NCBI GenBank assembly: GCA_022606425.2
Contig: JAHDVF020001359.1
Coordinates: 310,001-374,000 of the forward strand
Source of the DNA: Lepidostoma basale
Lineage: Eukaryota; Arthropoda; Insecta; Trichoptera; Lepidostomatidae
Direction: 5' to 3'
DNA length: 64,000 nt
Below, one piece after another: positions 24,835 to 37,259 of this stretch. Under the pieces are notes generated by a model that was not told the origin of the DNA, ran no database searches, and saw nothing but the letters and a program-made list of their open reading frames with translations. Every line of letters begins with the position of its first letter. The stretch's first letter is position 1. The translations under genes and the position numbers were made by a program.

Positions 24835-25467
24835 AGGCCGGTTTACACGCTACGATAAATCGTAACGATTTCTTGTCAAATATTCGATAATATCAAATAA
24901 AATCAAATATCGACCGCTAAATAAGCTTTTTCCATGGAAGAAGGAACGGTGTTATATATCGGTTGTTTAGCGAGAAAAGCGAAAAAGTCGCGAAGACCAA
25001 GAACAAAGTGGAGCCGCCAATGGTTGCTAAAGAATAGGGAATTCTCTCATGTAAAATTATTGAAAGAATTGACAAATGGACCAAATGACTGGCGAACTTA
25101 TTTGAGAATGGATGAAGAGACTTGTATTGCGTTGTTAAGGTTAGTTTCTCCGTTTATTGCGAAAACTGATACTGTAATGAGAAGAGCGATATCTCCGCAC
25201 GAAAACCTCTCAGCTACCTTACGATTCCTTGCCACCGGAAGAAGCTTAAAGGACACGAAATTTATAACTGCCATTTCTAAACCAGCTCTCAGAAAAATAA
25301 TCCCGGAAAATCGTTTCAATTCGCAGAAAATGATGCCGACCGGTATCAACCATCCAATCCAATTACAATTAAACGCTACGATGTCCTGTTTACACCCAAC
25401 GATAAATCGTAGCAATTCGATCGTTACGATAAATCGCTACGATTTATCGTAGCGTTTAAACAGGCCT
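24835..25467 (+). mobile_element. PIF/Harbinger-type non-autonomous element
   Basis: 633 bp flanked by TAA on both sides (24832-24834, 25468-25470), the three-base target of Harbinger elements. Ends are AGGCCGGTTTACACGCTACG and, reversed, AGGCCTGTTTAAACGCTACG, continuing with ATAAATCGTA. It contains only the front of a transposase. Confidence 0.9.
24934..25452 (+). pseudogene. truncated HARBI1-like transposase N-terminus
   Basis: A 172-codon frame from the ATG at 24934. It reads WLLKNREFSHVKLLKEL, then DWRTYLRMDEETC and LSATLRFLATGRSLKDTKF, the start of Harbinger nucleases (HARBI1 family). After KIIPE the frame runs into the terminal repeat, so the DDE catalytic domain is missing. It cannot be an active nuclease. 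A residual DNA-binding or repressor role is not supported by anything seen here. Confidence 0.8.
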
Positions 25468-26689
25468 TAAGTGATAATAAAATGGGGTATTTTTTTATTT
25501 TAAATAATTTAACGGGATATATGGTTTCTTAACTAACAAATTATATACTGTGCTGGAGAGGAGTATCAAGGCAGTCTATTCTTGATTCGAAAACGTAGCT
25601 GTTTTAATATTAACATTGTTTAGTACTCTATAGTAATGATTTGTCAGTTTTCTCCATAACTTTTAGGTATATTAATAATTCGACAAAAATATTGTCTTCA
25701 GAAGTATTTTCCGATTTATATCACAATGTATGTATGTTATGAACGAAGAAGAGAAAGGAGGCTGTAATGATGAGTCAGCCCCGGAGGAGAGATATCGATT
25801 TTCCAATTACTCACGCTCATTAAATAATACAACAGAGCATTCAGCTTTTTCTAGTCGTTTTAGATATTAAAGTCAACTAATAAACGTACGAAGTTGAACA
25901 TTTGAATACTCTCACATTTACTGCGCGATCATGAATACTTCATGTATGAGAAGATAAAATAAAATAACCATCGTTAAAAATGAAATGCAGTAAGTTCTGA
26001 AATTTGCTTTCGATCGGTTAAAACATGTACAATGTACACGTACATAATATAGTATGTACAAATGTGCATTTTATATATAATATATATAATATACTTTTAT
26101 ATTATTATTCTGATTTTGAAAATTTGGTTTATTTCATGCGGTGCTCCTGTAAATTTGAAAATATATAGTGTATAAGTGAATTGTTTTGGTCAATTTAATT
26201 GTTGCCGCACTTAATAATAGTTAATTGTGACACGTAATATGTTTGTACTGTTTTGCTGCTAAAATTATATTAGTTTTTTCGTTTTTATAAAGAATTTTGA
26301 CAGGTGTAAAAATAAATTTTTCATTTGTTCCAATGACAATTTGAATAATTTCTTCAATATTATTTTTAAGTTCTTGCTGGTTAAGTGCCTAATTACAGCT
26401 AATTTAAAAAACAGTGGATACGTGTAACATAAATTAAACAAACATAAAAGTCCGAATCGTCCATGTCAACATGTGCAACATCGAAAAAAACATTATGTGT
26501 TATTACATTATGTGCTAAATTAAAAAAAAACGGTGGATACGTGGAACATAAATTAAATAGACAATATGTGCACCATCTAAAAAGAACATTTTGTGTTAAA
26601 TTATTTTTATTTTGTTATTTTATTTTATATCATTGTATTTTATTATATATTATTTGTTTTAGATTTATTTTGTGGGTGTTGGACGATCG

Positions 26690-26860
26690 AAGTGTGCGCG
26701 GGAGATGCCTATTGGTGGCGATGAGGTTCGCAACCCATCACACCGCGTCTCCCGCGGGGCGAAAAGAGAAGGATGGAGTGCCGCATCAGTAAAAGTGTGA
26801 CAGTCCATTCTTTCTGCCTACCCTTTCGGGGAGACGGCGTGATGGTTAGTTAGTTTTTTA
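26690..26860 (+). repeat. dispersed LINE-tail repeat, copy H
   Basis: Contains GTGTGACAGTCCATTCTTTC-TGCCTACCC-TTTCGGGGAGACGGCGTGATGG, the 3' end of the repeat family, preceded by a GC-richer piece. Confidence 0.65.
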
Positions 26861-27169
26861 GTTATATATAGAGGGTGTTTTCCGGTTTGGTTTAGCCATG
26901 ATTTGGTTTTTCTAATTCAGAACAAAAAAAAAATTCTATTTATTCTCAGATTATAGAAAATATTCAGATGAACAATGGAGATCAGTTTTCTTTTAAATTA
27001 CTTATAATAGTAAAGATTTATCTTGTAATTATGATTAAAAAAATGCTGGTGTTTGGGCATATATTTTTCAGAGAACAATACTTTTTCTATATAATTGAAA
27101 TATCTGATCATTTATTAAATAAATCCAACACTATGTATTTGTTATTTTAAAGCCAACTACGTCCAGTTT

Positions 27170-27608
27170 CCTTGCGCAGGCGCAGGCACGAAGGAGTGAG
27201 CTTCTCCGAGGCGAGAAAGTCTTTCCGATAGCATCACTTTTCCGGCCGTGCCTCCACTAAACCACCGCGAGGCAGGCTTTAATTACCTGCCGTAATGTAA
27301 TACTTACATATCTGATAGAAATTTAAATCTCGAAGCTCCGCCTAGTTGCGCGCTGGCTCTGCGCATGTCGCCAGTTGGACTAAGCCTATCGCGGGGCTCT
27401 CTTGTAGCTCGAGTCATTGCATTCTTAACTTTCGTGAAAGAATAATCGAGGCGAGTCACTCGACGGCAGTAATCGCGAGCGACCGGACACGGTATAACGG
27501 ATAGTATAATCGTTCATTACAGCCGCCGCTGATTGACTATTTGGTTTACATTGTTGCTTCCACCCTCCTGGGATTTGGAATTTCATCCAAGTGTATTTTC
27601 TCATTTAT
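27170..27608 (+). promoter_or_regulatory. possible promoter and untranslated first exon of gene B
   Basis: A GC-rich island (27170-27530) passes into a stretch ending CATTTATCG followed by GTGAGTTTTT, a good donor at 27609. There is no open frame across it. Gene B's coding start at 32199 is preceded by an acceptor-like CTATTGCAG ending at 32172, so a non-coding exon here could splice to 32173. This is inference only; no transcript data. Confidence 0.35.
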
Positions 27609-27970
27609 CGGTGAGTTTTTGATCAATTTGCTATTCCATTATAATTTCTGTTTTAATCTACTCATTAAATATTGTTTTTGAGTAGATTAAACAGCTTATT
27701 ATTAAATTAGTTTATATAGAAGTCAAATTATAATATTAGTATTATAATATTATGTGCCTTTCATTCGGTAAGATGATACAAATTTGATTATTTCGAAAAT
27801 TTAGTTTTATATATTTTTTAAATACTCGTTCTCATGAATCATTCATAAAGATGATAATAAAAAATAATTTTATCTAGCGCTTGATCATATGACACGATGA
27901 TTTTATAAGAATTTTGACTAAAAACATTTTAGGCAATAAGATTTATTCCAAATAAAATAAAAGATCCAAG

Positions 27971-28219
27971 CAGTGGCGGTACTTCCATAGAAGCCCAGAA
28001 GCCCGGCTTGCGTAAGAAATTTTGAATCAAACCCCCCAAATCTAAGTAATCATGCCCCCACATAAACTAACAACCCACCAAATCACTTTCAAACAATATT
28101 CCCATCAGACGTAAGAGGAATAGCCACAAGAGCTGAACCTCTGTAAGCCAGAAGAGGTTTTGATTCAAAATTTCTTATACAATCCGGGCTTCTTGGCTTC
28201 TATGGGAGTACCGCCACAG
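27971..28219. mobile_element. hAT-type MITE (CAGTGGCGGTAC family), copy 2
   Basis: 249 bp. Ends CAGTGGCGGTACTTCCATAG and, reversed, CTGTGGCGGTACTCCCATAG. Perfect 8-bp target duplication GATCCAAG (27963-27970, 28220-28227). The inside matches copy 1 in reverse orientation. Confidence 0.92.
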
Positions 28220-28862
28220 GATCCAAGTATCCTATTTGTCAGCGTACTCGATCCGGGATCTCTGCATCTCTAATGCACCTTGTATCCAACTGAGATCTGA
28301 GTGACATATTGTCATAATAGCTAATTATTGTAATAAGTAGGTACTTTAAGTGTTGTTTATAAAAATAAATAAAAGTAAAGCACCTTGTTTTGGTCCCGAG
28401 GCATTCACGGCGGAGTGAAATGATGCTACTTAGGAATAAGGAGGGCACCGAACCGGTTGGAGGTCGCTCCCACTCCCACTCCGCGCCTCGCCTCGCCTGC
28501 CCAGCCAACTGTGGCGCGCCACCCCTTCGCAACTAGGTCGTGGGCGATCAGTTCTATCTTACGTTATTCTCCGTCGAGGAAATGGGATAACAGTTGCCAG
28601 AATAATGTCTTCCCCACCTCAAGATATTATCTGACACGTATTCTTAGTGGAGAAGTTTCCGTCACATTATCAACAAGTTTTTCTTCTTATTGTTTTTCCA
28701 GATTTCAAAGATTCTAATAAAATTGTCATTGATTTGTGTTCCAAGTCCCTGGTGGCGATATATAATTTTTAAGTATATTATAAAAACGTGGGATTATAAC
28801 TGATTTCGCGCGATAAAATTTAGGGCATGCCAGATAAAAAGTTTGAGAGTCTCCGGCGTGCT

Positions 28863-28996
28863 CACGTGCTCACGTGCGGGGCCCGCGGCCGTGGAAGAAG
28901 AGTAATGTCACGGCGCGAGTGCGATTTGTGAGAACTTTCTCTAATTCTCGCCAATTATAAAAAACAAAATGCCAAATTGATAATGATGGCCACGTG
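28863..28996. promoter_or_regulatory. cluster of three CACGTG E-boxes
   Basis: CACGTG occurs at 28863-28868, 28871-28876 and 28991-28996 in a GC-rich block about 3.2 kb upstream of gene B. The first two are 8 bases apart start to start. CACGTG is the site for bHLH factors such as CLOCK-CYCLE and Myc-Max. Function is inferred. Confidence 0.35.
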
Positions 28997-29479
28997 GCGT
29001 TTTGCGCGCGCAACAGGCTTCCATTGAATAGTCGATTTTTTTAATTATTGGTCATGTAGATTTTATTTTATTTCGATTTCGATTAGTATTTATATAATTT
29101 GATATTATACTTATGGGGTACCTACTCAGAACCACGAAATTTAAGATTTCAAATGGATATTCTCTGGTTCTAATTACTGGTATTTTTCATAACGTTTTAT
29201 TTATTTCTTTTTTGGAAATTAGATTCATTTAACATGTGTTTTTTTATAAATGAAAAAATACAATTGCGGAACGCTTTTTGTGGGACGGATAATATTTTAC
29301 TTTTAAAATAACAAACAAGAATGTTTGCCTGAACATAATAAAATATATAGTTATCTATATAAAAATTTTGCATTATTATTTTTTAAATTACAATAATATA
29401 TTTGTTCGTTATTTGATTAAATTGCTTCACATACCATCATTCTCATTTTATATAATAAATATTCATTGTATCTTGTACA

Positions 29480-29950
29480 CAATGGAGTTCTAGTGCCATC
29501 ACAAGTATGGAAGTGAAGTTTGAGTGAAGTTTGGAGCTGGCTAAAGAAGGTGAAAGTAGGATAAATGCCGTAGAAATGAGACCACTGCACTTGAGAAGAA
29601 TGTGATGAAAACGATGTGTGATAGAACACTGTACGACGAATAGATATATAAGGCAGATGATTTCATCCTAAGTAAAATTAAAGAAGAATCCCTGATTTGG
29701 TATGGTTATATGGAACGAATGGATGAGAGAGGAATAATGAAAATTTGTATAAAAGCAGTGTGAGCTGAAAAAAAAAGTTGAGGACGGCCGAGGAATACAT
29801 GGCGCGACCAATTTAATAAATTACTAAAAGACGGCTACATTCGTAGTCGGAAAAATCGACGAGCGTGCACGTTAGAGCAGTATTGGGGTCCATCATCTCT
29901 AGCTACCCCTCCGAGGAAACGGTGTAATGGTTGTTAGTTAGTAGTTATAT
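29480..29950 (+). repeat. dispersed LINE-tail repeat, copy D (longest)
   Basis: Reaches further into the coding relic than other copies: it starts with GGAGTTCTAGTGCCATCACA, and the decayed codons recall the YGSEVW, VEMR and WYGYMERMDER blocks of a LINE C-terminus. It ends with the common CATCATCTCTAGCTACCCCT-CCGAGGAAACGG tail. Confidence 0.7.
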
Positions 29951-31009
29951 ATCTTTTTTGAATCCATCCTCGAAATATTCTAATATCGAATGTTTTGAAA
30001 CTGGTTTAATTAAATGTAATTAGTGAGTAAATCAAAGGTGCACCGAGCAGATGATGGTTTGGTTAACACTTTCCAGCGAGTCGGTGCGCCTGCGCCTACC
30101 TGCCGCGCCGCTCGCCTTGAACTCGGTACGGGCTCTAGTTCTAGCTGGCTGCGGCACGTACTCGTAGCTCTGTGGGTCACGGTCACTGCTTTCTTTCACC
30201 TGTTCCCACTGGAGCTTCACGCCGCGCACCTGTGGACTGGTACTTCCGTGGGGAATCTTTAGGTATCATTATGGTACGATGCATTTGTAACAATTTTAAA
30301 AGGACGGGCGCTTGATGCTGAAGCTGTTGTTACATTCAGTTCATTTCTGATACAATCGAGGAAAGTTTACGTAGGTATTTCGTGAGCCATTAACTGTCAT
30401 TTTTTAAAATAAGTTATACCTCTTTTGGCGCGTTTCACAATTTTTATAAAAAGATTTCACTTTTACTTCTACTGAATGTAAAATTGAAAACGGCGCGCGC
30501 ACCCTGTTACAGAAGTGCGACATGATGAAGTTAGCCACCAATGATAAATAACGGCCGGAAATTTCAGGCGTGCCAACGTACGAATTGCGAAAACATGTCA
30601 TGAATGAAGTAAGTCGTAAAGGGTGTAAAATAGTACCAACGATAATTACAATTGTTTTGCGCAATATAATCGTCCTTTCAGTGTTAATAAACGTAGAGTA
30701 TTGGCACGCGGGATAACATTTAGGGAGTTATTTTTGCTCTGTTACGCCAAAGAAGTGTAACATTTTACTTGCGTACATAATTATACTCACGTTTTTTTAA
30801 AATAAATATTTAGAGTTTTTGATTTAATTTCTGTTTCTTAAAATAAGTGTTTAAAATAATTAAGGAAGGCAAAGCTTCATTTTTGAGTCGTAACTTTTTT
30901 GATCTGCGTTCTCTTCCCTGCGTGATTTACGTGACGTTTCAGCTTACTTTGATGATTGTAAACTGTCAAATGAATATTAAAACATGTAATTAATACGAAT
31001 GGAAATGTA

Positions 31010-31140
31010 TATTTTCGAGAAGTTTTATTATAGTTTAGTAATTTGATAATGCCTTAGAAGGGCGAAACATGTCATTCGTATAAACTATAATAAAACTTCT
31101 AGAAAACAGACGTTTTCATTCGTATTAATTATTTAATACG
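31010..31140. repeat. palindromic element with hammerhead-like tip, copy 1
   Basis: Outer ends AATACGAATGGAAA and TTTTCATTCGTATT pair, as do AGTTTTATTATAGTTTA (31021-31037) and TAAACTATAATAAAACT (31081-31097), 17 of 17 bases. Between them lies TTGATAAT, a GCC-TTAGAAG-GGC stem-loop and GAAACATGTC (31064-31073). That order matches a hammerhead ribozyme with a very short stem III, though two core bases differ from CTGANGA. Confidence 0.75.
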
Positions 31141-31407
31141 GAGTTTTACATTATTTTTCAAGAAACGGTAAATAAATTAAAATATATATTTTCAACACGC
31201 CACTGTTTGTATGAGATCAAATTAATGTTGAACAGCTGTTGGGTTAGTGATGAAACTAATCAGAGCCTTAACTCACCTGCTTTCCTGGCATTGGAAGTTT
31301 GTTGAACCAAACTTATTTGATGATTTGATTGGAATTCGTCTATCGAAAATAAACATGTATTGGTTATTTGAGACAAACATGTTGACAAGAATCAGAGTGA
31401 CCTAGTG

Positions 31408-31587
31408 ATGAGTGTATCTAAATCAAAAGTTATTGGATCTGAGAAGGAACTGTGCTTGACGGATTGTGATATAATTGCAATAGCTCAAAATCGGAACAAG
31501 TTATCGATTTTAATTCGAGACGGAAACACGGGAAAATATATTGAGAGAAGGGTTCCTGCTGGCACCAAAATAAATGGTGCACTTTAA
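31408..31587 (+). other. unassigned 59-codon open frame
   Basis: From the ATG at 31408: starts MSVSKSKVIGSEKELCLTDC and ends VPAGTKINGAL. Composition looks protein-like, but I do not recognise it. It has no signal peptide or domain and lies next to a LINE-tail repeat, so chance or a transposon relic are the likely explanations. Confidence 0.25.
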
Positions 31588-31629
31588 ATTATCACGGCCA
31601 AGTGAAGCTACATAGTTATATTTAAAGGA

Positions 31630-31990
31630 GTTCTAGTGCTAACTATTAAGTATGGTAGTGAAGTTTGGATCTGCAAAAGAAGGATGAAAATTGGATAAAT
31701 TTGGGGAAAAACAATGAGTGTAGGAATAACGAACGAAGATGATGAATGCGTCTTAAAAATATGAAAGGAAAGTAACCATAAATCATTGTTTCCATACGTC
31801 TAAACGTACGAGTCGAGCAAAACCAAGGAAAATATGACATGATCAACTTGATTCAATATTTAACGGCGCCAATGTTATAAGAAAAATCAACCAGCGTGGG
31901 TGACGCAATATATGAATATAGGATAAAGCCATATGACGGTCTATCATTTGTATATGCTTCTTGTAGAGAATATTGGTATATAAATCATGA
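31630..31990 (+). repeat. dispersed LINE-tail repeat, copy E
   Basis: Begins GGAGTTCTAGTGCTAACTAT and AGTATGGTAGTGAAGTTTGG, aligned with copy D at 29480, and continues through a decayed coding relic to GACGGTCTATCATTTG. More diverged than copies B to D. Confidence 0.6.
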
Positions 31991-32056
31991 TGATGGAGAA
32001 ACGGATATAATATTATTGTCTCTTGAACAATGATGTAAAACTCTATATTACATAAT

Positions 32057-32145
32057 CAATACGAATAAAAACATCTGTTTTATACGAGTTTATGATAGTT
32101 TATGGAAATGAAATGTTTCTCCTTTCTAAGGCATTATCAAACAGG
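32057..32145 (-). repeat. palindromic hammerhead-like element, partial copy
   Basis: Begins AATACGAATAAAAACATCTG like the arm of the copy at 37506. On the minus strand it has TTGATAATGCC-TTAGAAA-GGAGAAACATTTC, the stem-loop plus GAAAC block in mutated form. Only one arm is present. It lies just upstream of gene B. Confidence 0.6.
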
Positions 32146-32198
32146 TGATAAGAGTTAAATGTTTCTATTGCAGACTGGCTCCCGCGACAACCTGCAGA

Positions 32199-35100
32199 AT
32201 GCGGCTCTCCGTCGTGTTCGAGCTGCTTCTCATATTTCTTCTCATCGCCTTCGCAGCTTCCAGAAGTATCGGTGAGCTTACATTATTTAATATGATTCTA
32301 ATGGTGTGTAATATTATTTCGCATTGATGTTACCTAATCTAGCGGTACATCAAATTAGCTAGAATGTACAATACTGGTGAAATTTCTATCAAGTACGCTG
32401 AACAATAAATTATTATAAAATTAAACAACATTTTATATTTGATAACAACTTTGCGCTTCTGATTTTGGAAATGTAATTTAAAATTTTCTATATAAGAGAA
32501 ATCAAATCCTTTTTCCATGCAATAAAATGTTATGAATTTCAGATGAGAAGAGTGTGGGAGAGGCAAGGAAGTCGGTCCAATCGGCCAAGAAGATCGTGAC
32601 GCGGCAGGATAGCGCCATCAACAAGTACTGCAACTGCACAGAGACCCTGTGCAACTGCTGTCGGGCCTTCAAGGTCCCCTTGCTCAGCATCAATGGACCA
32701 GGTATTAATGAACTGATTGCAGCATTAAAACCAATAACATTTATAACAAGATGTTGAAATGCTTCCCAATAAAACCCTTTCACCAGTAAAAATTTAATGC
32801 TTTACGGTTTTCTAATTTCTTAACTTAGTTTCTTATTATATGATAGTTGGAATATCATCTTTGATTTTGGAGATCTTTCAGATTAAATGAGATATTTGAA
32901 TCATTCTTAGATGAAATATGAGTATGGAAGTACCCTTAACTATTCTATTATTTGTTTTCCATATCCTTGAATGAAAAAAAAATGTAATTCATATTTAGAG
33001 TTAAATGGTTTTTGTGAGTTAAAATTTTTATATATTTTTATTTCAGAATTCTAATTATTTTATAAACTAAATTAATATTCCATATCCTTTATATACTATA
33101 TACATTAGTTAGTTAGTTACTATATACATATTAATTAGTTAGTTAGTTAGTTTACATTATATTTTGTGTGAGTGAGGAAAGCATGGTTGGCAAATTGTTT
33201 TGTGTTATAGCAGATTAATTTAAAAGAACAAAACTTCATACTTATTAGGTTTTTCCAATTGTTAGATATTTAAATCTTAAATTTATGTAGGAATATTTCG
33301 TGTGTGAGTAATACGTTTATATGTATACATAAAATATACACTAACAATCAGAGAAAGGTTGAAAAACCTACAACTTGACAGCCGTAGTGAAGTATTATAA
33401 AGAGGTTCAAACAGTGGGTTAGAGATGAAGAAGGAATATTTATAGAGTATGGCATCTATCTTATTTCCAGGTTGCGCCAACTTGGAATACCGCTCGGACG
33501 ACAGCAGCCTGGCGGTGTCCCTAAGCTTTGCCGACAGAGTCATTGCCAAGCAGAATCTCTCTGGTATGTAAAAAATATGAAAGAAATAATGAAATATTGA
33601 AATTGAAAATTGAATCTAATCGAAGATTTTTTTATGATGAAAATCAGTTAAAATTAATTTCGATCAAATTCCATAATATTCGGTAACACAGAGAATCATT
33701 TTAATTTATAAAAATTACTAAATATGATTGGTTGAAATATAACAATAAAATTTTTAACATTAAAGTTTATTTTTCTCGAGATGTTTCTTTGAAACATGTC
33801 GAGAAACGACATCATCATCTTTGACACGGCACAGCGTAGAAGGCGCTATACATACATTACCCACCACACATTTATAACCACCCTGAAAATGGAGACAGCA
33901 ACGATCTCCGAATCGTCGGTTCGAAAAGACGAGCTACACGAAATTTCCCAAAATCGCAAAATACATGTATCGAAGGTTTTATATCACTGAAAAGAAAAAT
34001 AGACTCAAAAGTATAGAAAACAGGATTGTAATTCCAATGAAACACTCCAGACTTATTTATAATATTTACAGAAAATTAGGATTAATTAATTCTAGAATTA
34101 ATGAAATTGAATAATTTCTTCACTTTATGTTGTAGATTCATATTTGAATAAATAACACTACACTTGGTATTACCACACTTATTTTACTTTACACAGACAT
34201 GTTTCGGTTATAAATGTACAAAATGGGTTATAAATGCTCCTTTATTAATGTACAAAATTAAAAATTTTTGGCCATTGATAATTATTATTATTATTATTTG
34301 TAAAATTTTGTAAAATCAATTAATTCAAGGGCGCACTAGGAAAAGTCTGACCGAACAGTGCAGTCTTTAGAAGTTTCTAAAATTTAAAGTCACTTAATAC
34401 TAACATGGAGGCTATTCAGAGACCAGTAACGCTGAAAGCACAATCATAGAAACTTGCTTTGTTGGCTCTGATTGGAATTGAAATGGTTACGTTATAACCG
34501 AAACATGTCTGTGTTAAGAGAAATAACGTGTTGTAATACTAATTGTAGTTATTCTTATTCAAATTCACAAAATAATGACATTTGTTTATTGTACATCAAA
34601 ATATCTTTAAAAAAATTACAAACCAAATTGCTAGATTGCTTTATTTTACTATTATTTTAATCTTTTTTGTTATGACTGTTAAATAAAACAGCACAGCGTT
34701 GCTGGTGTTTATTCCAAGGGTGAATTAAATGACTTGTAACCCCCCCTCTCAGGGAAGAAACCCCGGCCCGTGTGCATGCCCCTACCCGGGGGCTTCTCCA
34801 AGTTCTGCGGGCGCGTGTACAACATCGGGCGCGAGTCCGAGGACTTCAAGGCCTGCCTCGGCCTGGAGCTGCAGTCCGACAGCAGCATCGAGGCCGCGGT
34901 GCGCGTCTCCTGCTTCACCTTCGGGCCGCGCGGCGTCAACCTCGCGCCCGCCGAGCCGCTGCCCCTGGCCGCCGAGCAGGCCGAGGACGACGACGACGAT
35001 GACGATGATGATGACGACGACGATGACTTCGGCCTGAGCGGAGTAGTCGGGGACGATGACGACGATGACGATGACGATGATGACGATGACGAGGATGCGG

Positions 35101-36749
35101 CTGACGGTTAGTTGCTCTTTACTCTTAATTTACGAAAATGGCTCATATCACATTTGTTGAATTTAACGTGAATCACTTCTTTCGGAAATCTAAAAAATGT
35201 TCAATGTGTTATTTTAAGGCTCACATAAATTCAAATATAAATTATAATAAATTAAAATTTTTCCATTTTTGGCGCGAAAAAATATTTTAAAAGAGCTCAG
35301 CTTACAAAACATTTTCGGGACTTACTTTGCAGCCGCTCATTACTAATTTAAGCTTTTTTAAGCTTTCAATCATTTTAATTTTCTACATATATCCATAGTA
35401 AATTTCCACAATAAAATAAATTATAGATTCAAGGGTAATTAAATTAAAGTATTTAAGATCGAGAATGAGTATCGTTCGTCTTCCGTAATTTTACGTTACT
35501 GACGTTAATTTGAGTAAATGTATCCTTTGATGTGATTCCAGATGATGAAGATGACGATGAAGATGACTCACTGGAAGCAGCTGACTCAGATAGTGGAGAC
35601 TACACAGGGTTTAGCATCCTGGATGGATTATTCGGCACCGGATCGGATAGCAAACCTAACAAGAAGAAGCCTACTACTCAAGCCGCCAAACCCACTACAC
35701 CAGCCCAAACGGTGGAAACCAAACCAGTGAGAGCCAAGCCTCCCAAAAAGTCCGCAAAGCCCAAACCCACTGCGGCGCCAGTTAAAAAGCCAGTTACCAT
35801 TCCCGCCGAAGAAATTTTACCGGCTGAGACTGTGGAAACTCCGAGCGTCCAAATAACGAATGTACCTAAGCCAGCAGCGCCCACGAAGAACACCTTACAG
35901 CTGCTGCACACTTCAGCTTTACTGGACCTTACCAACAAACCGAGCGAACAAAATGAAGTGGGAGTACCTAGTTCAGTATTAATAGCCAACGACAATAGTC
36001 CGCAGGAAGTAACCCTGCAAAAGGTTCCCCTAATCAGCGCTAACAACAGGCCTCGCCCAGTTGCCGCCGAGTCGGAATCCGTCACCCCCATTCAAGACCC
36101 AGGTATCCAATCATCCATCTCTTACATCACGGGACAGTTATCTGATGCTCCTGCTACCACTATCATTGCCAGTACTAAACCCATTTCAGACATAGTGAGC
36201 AACACGCCAAAATCTGTTACAGATAGTAGTCCCGTAGTCGGTCAACAGCCATCGGCGAGCGCCCCAGAGGAAGAAGATGAGGACGATGAGGGCGGAGTGG
36301 AGGTCGTAGAAGAGTTCGAAGATGACGATACCCCCGCGGAACAAACCGTAACAGTTGAGGAATCTAATGATGACGAGGAAGCCGACGACGAGGAAGATGA
36401 TGATAATGACGACGATGAAAAAGATGAAGACGAGGATGACGAAGATGAAGATGAGAAGGAAACATCGACGCAAAAAGTAGATACTAATAAGGGCGGAAAG
36501 AAAAAGAAAAAGAAGGACGAGGACGACGACGATGACGATATTCTGGGGATCGGTGGCGCCATCAGCGAAACGTTTGGTCTTGGAGAAAAGAAGAAGAAGA
36601 ATAAGGAGACGAGCACGAGCGCCGGAGTGAAGAAGAAGGAGAAGGTGGGGATACTGGGGACCATCACGGACTCGCTGGGCTTCGGGAGATTCGGCTTTAG
36701 AAATGTAGCTAGGCAAAATAGAATGATGCAATTGAACAAAGAGAACTAA
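32199..36749 (+). CDS. DUF4773 secreted protein with long acidic/basic tail, gene B, 5 exons
   Basis: Exons 32199-32271, 32543-32701, 33471-33563, 34753-35106 and 35542-36749 (all introns phase 1) give 628 residues. Residues 1-20 are a signal peptide (MRLSVVFELLLIFLLIAFAA). The ten-Cys core is complete: Cys54, 56, 61, 63, 64, 79, 116, 127, 143 and 162. Two poly-Asp tracts follow (about 187-200 and 208-220), written in mixed GAC/GAT codons, then a roughly 400-residue tail of Lys/Pro/Thr segments, a long Asp/Glu stretch (near 36269-36450) and Lys clusters, ending in NKEN. Charge blocks suggest calcium, mineral or matrix binding, but this is inference. Unlike A, C, D and E, no intron separates the last core Cys from the tail; instead one splits the acidic region. 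Confidence 0.9.
33883..33920 (+). repeat. hammerhead-like relic, second type
   Basis: Reads CTGAAAAT, then stem GGAGA-CAGCAACGA-TCTCC, then GAATCGTCGG. It matches CTGANGA, stem II, GAAAC-GTC with one core change and one change in GAAAC. The same design is at 55478. It lies in an intron of gene B. Confidence 0.5.
34140..34560. repeat. inverted repeat with GAAACATGTC tips
   Basis: Left GACATGTTTCGGTTATAA (34196-34213) faces right GGTTACGTTATAACCGAAAC-ATGTC (34483-34507), and outer parts (TTGAATAAATAACACTACAC and its diverged mirror) also pair. GGTTA-CGT-TATAACC before GAAAC is a stem-loop as in the other hammerhead-like copies. It lies in an intron of gene B. Confidence 0.6.
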
Positions 36750-37259
36750 CGCCACCAATACTTGGGTGCGAGTACTCCTCTAACTTTTAGAAATAGTTTA
36801 TTTATTTTAAACTAAGTATTTATCTGATTGAGTGCGTTATTTGTGTGTAAATAATTTATCAATGGAATATCAGTATTTATTGGAGATTGAATGACAATGT
36901 GAAATAATTTATTTGAAATATAAATTGAAATATCATACTATTTTTATTTTCCCAATAATTTAATATTTGAAATCGAATGTATTCCTCAAATGCTTGATCT
37001 GTAAAATAATTAAAATCGATGAAAAAGCAAATTTGGTTAGTTAACTAATTGTGGAACTCCTTACTATCTGGTTAAGGTGCACAAAATACGAATTCGATTT
37101 AGATTTACATCTTGGTGAACAAAAATATAGTCGGTGAAAAGTTTTTAGTAGATTTCATTAGTTTGTAGATAAAACTCCATCACATCAGCTCATAGTTCTT
37201 GTGAACCATAGTGTCGTATTGGGAGTGGGAACTAGCGACGAGTTTGTATACTACAAAAG

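Larger units (their letters stand above)
25468..32198. other. gene-free region upstream of DUF4773 gene B
   Basis: No supportable coding exon. GC-rich islands at 27170-27480, 28440-28560, 28850-29000 and 30060-30250 break the AT-rich background; the first ends in a donor-like site. Repeats: LINE-tail pieces (26690, 29480, 31630), a hAT MITE (27971) and a palindrome (31010). Confidence 0.5.

Noticed and set aside
34729..35037. Overlapping Arg/Pro/Ser-rich plus-strand frames
   Set aside because: Alternative frames of gene B exon 4; only the frame with the conserved Cys and poly-Asp joins its neighbours in phase.
36242..36739. Long Ser-rich open frame on the minus strand
   Set aside because: It is the antisense of the Asp/Glu/Lys codons of gene B; the acidic sense frame is in phase with the DUF4773 exons.
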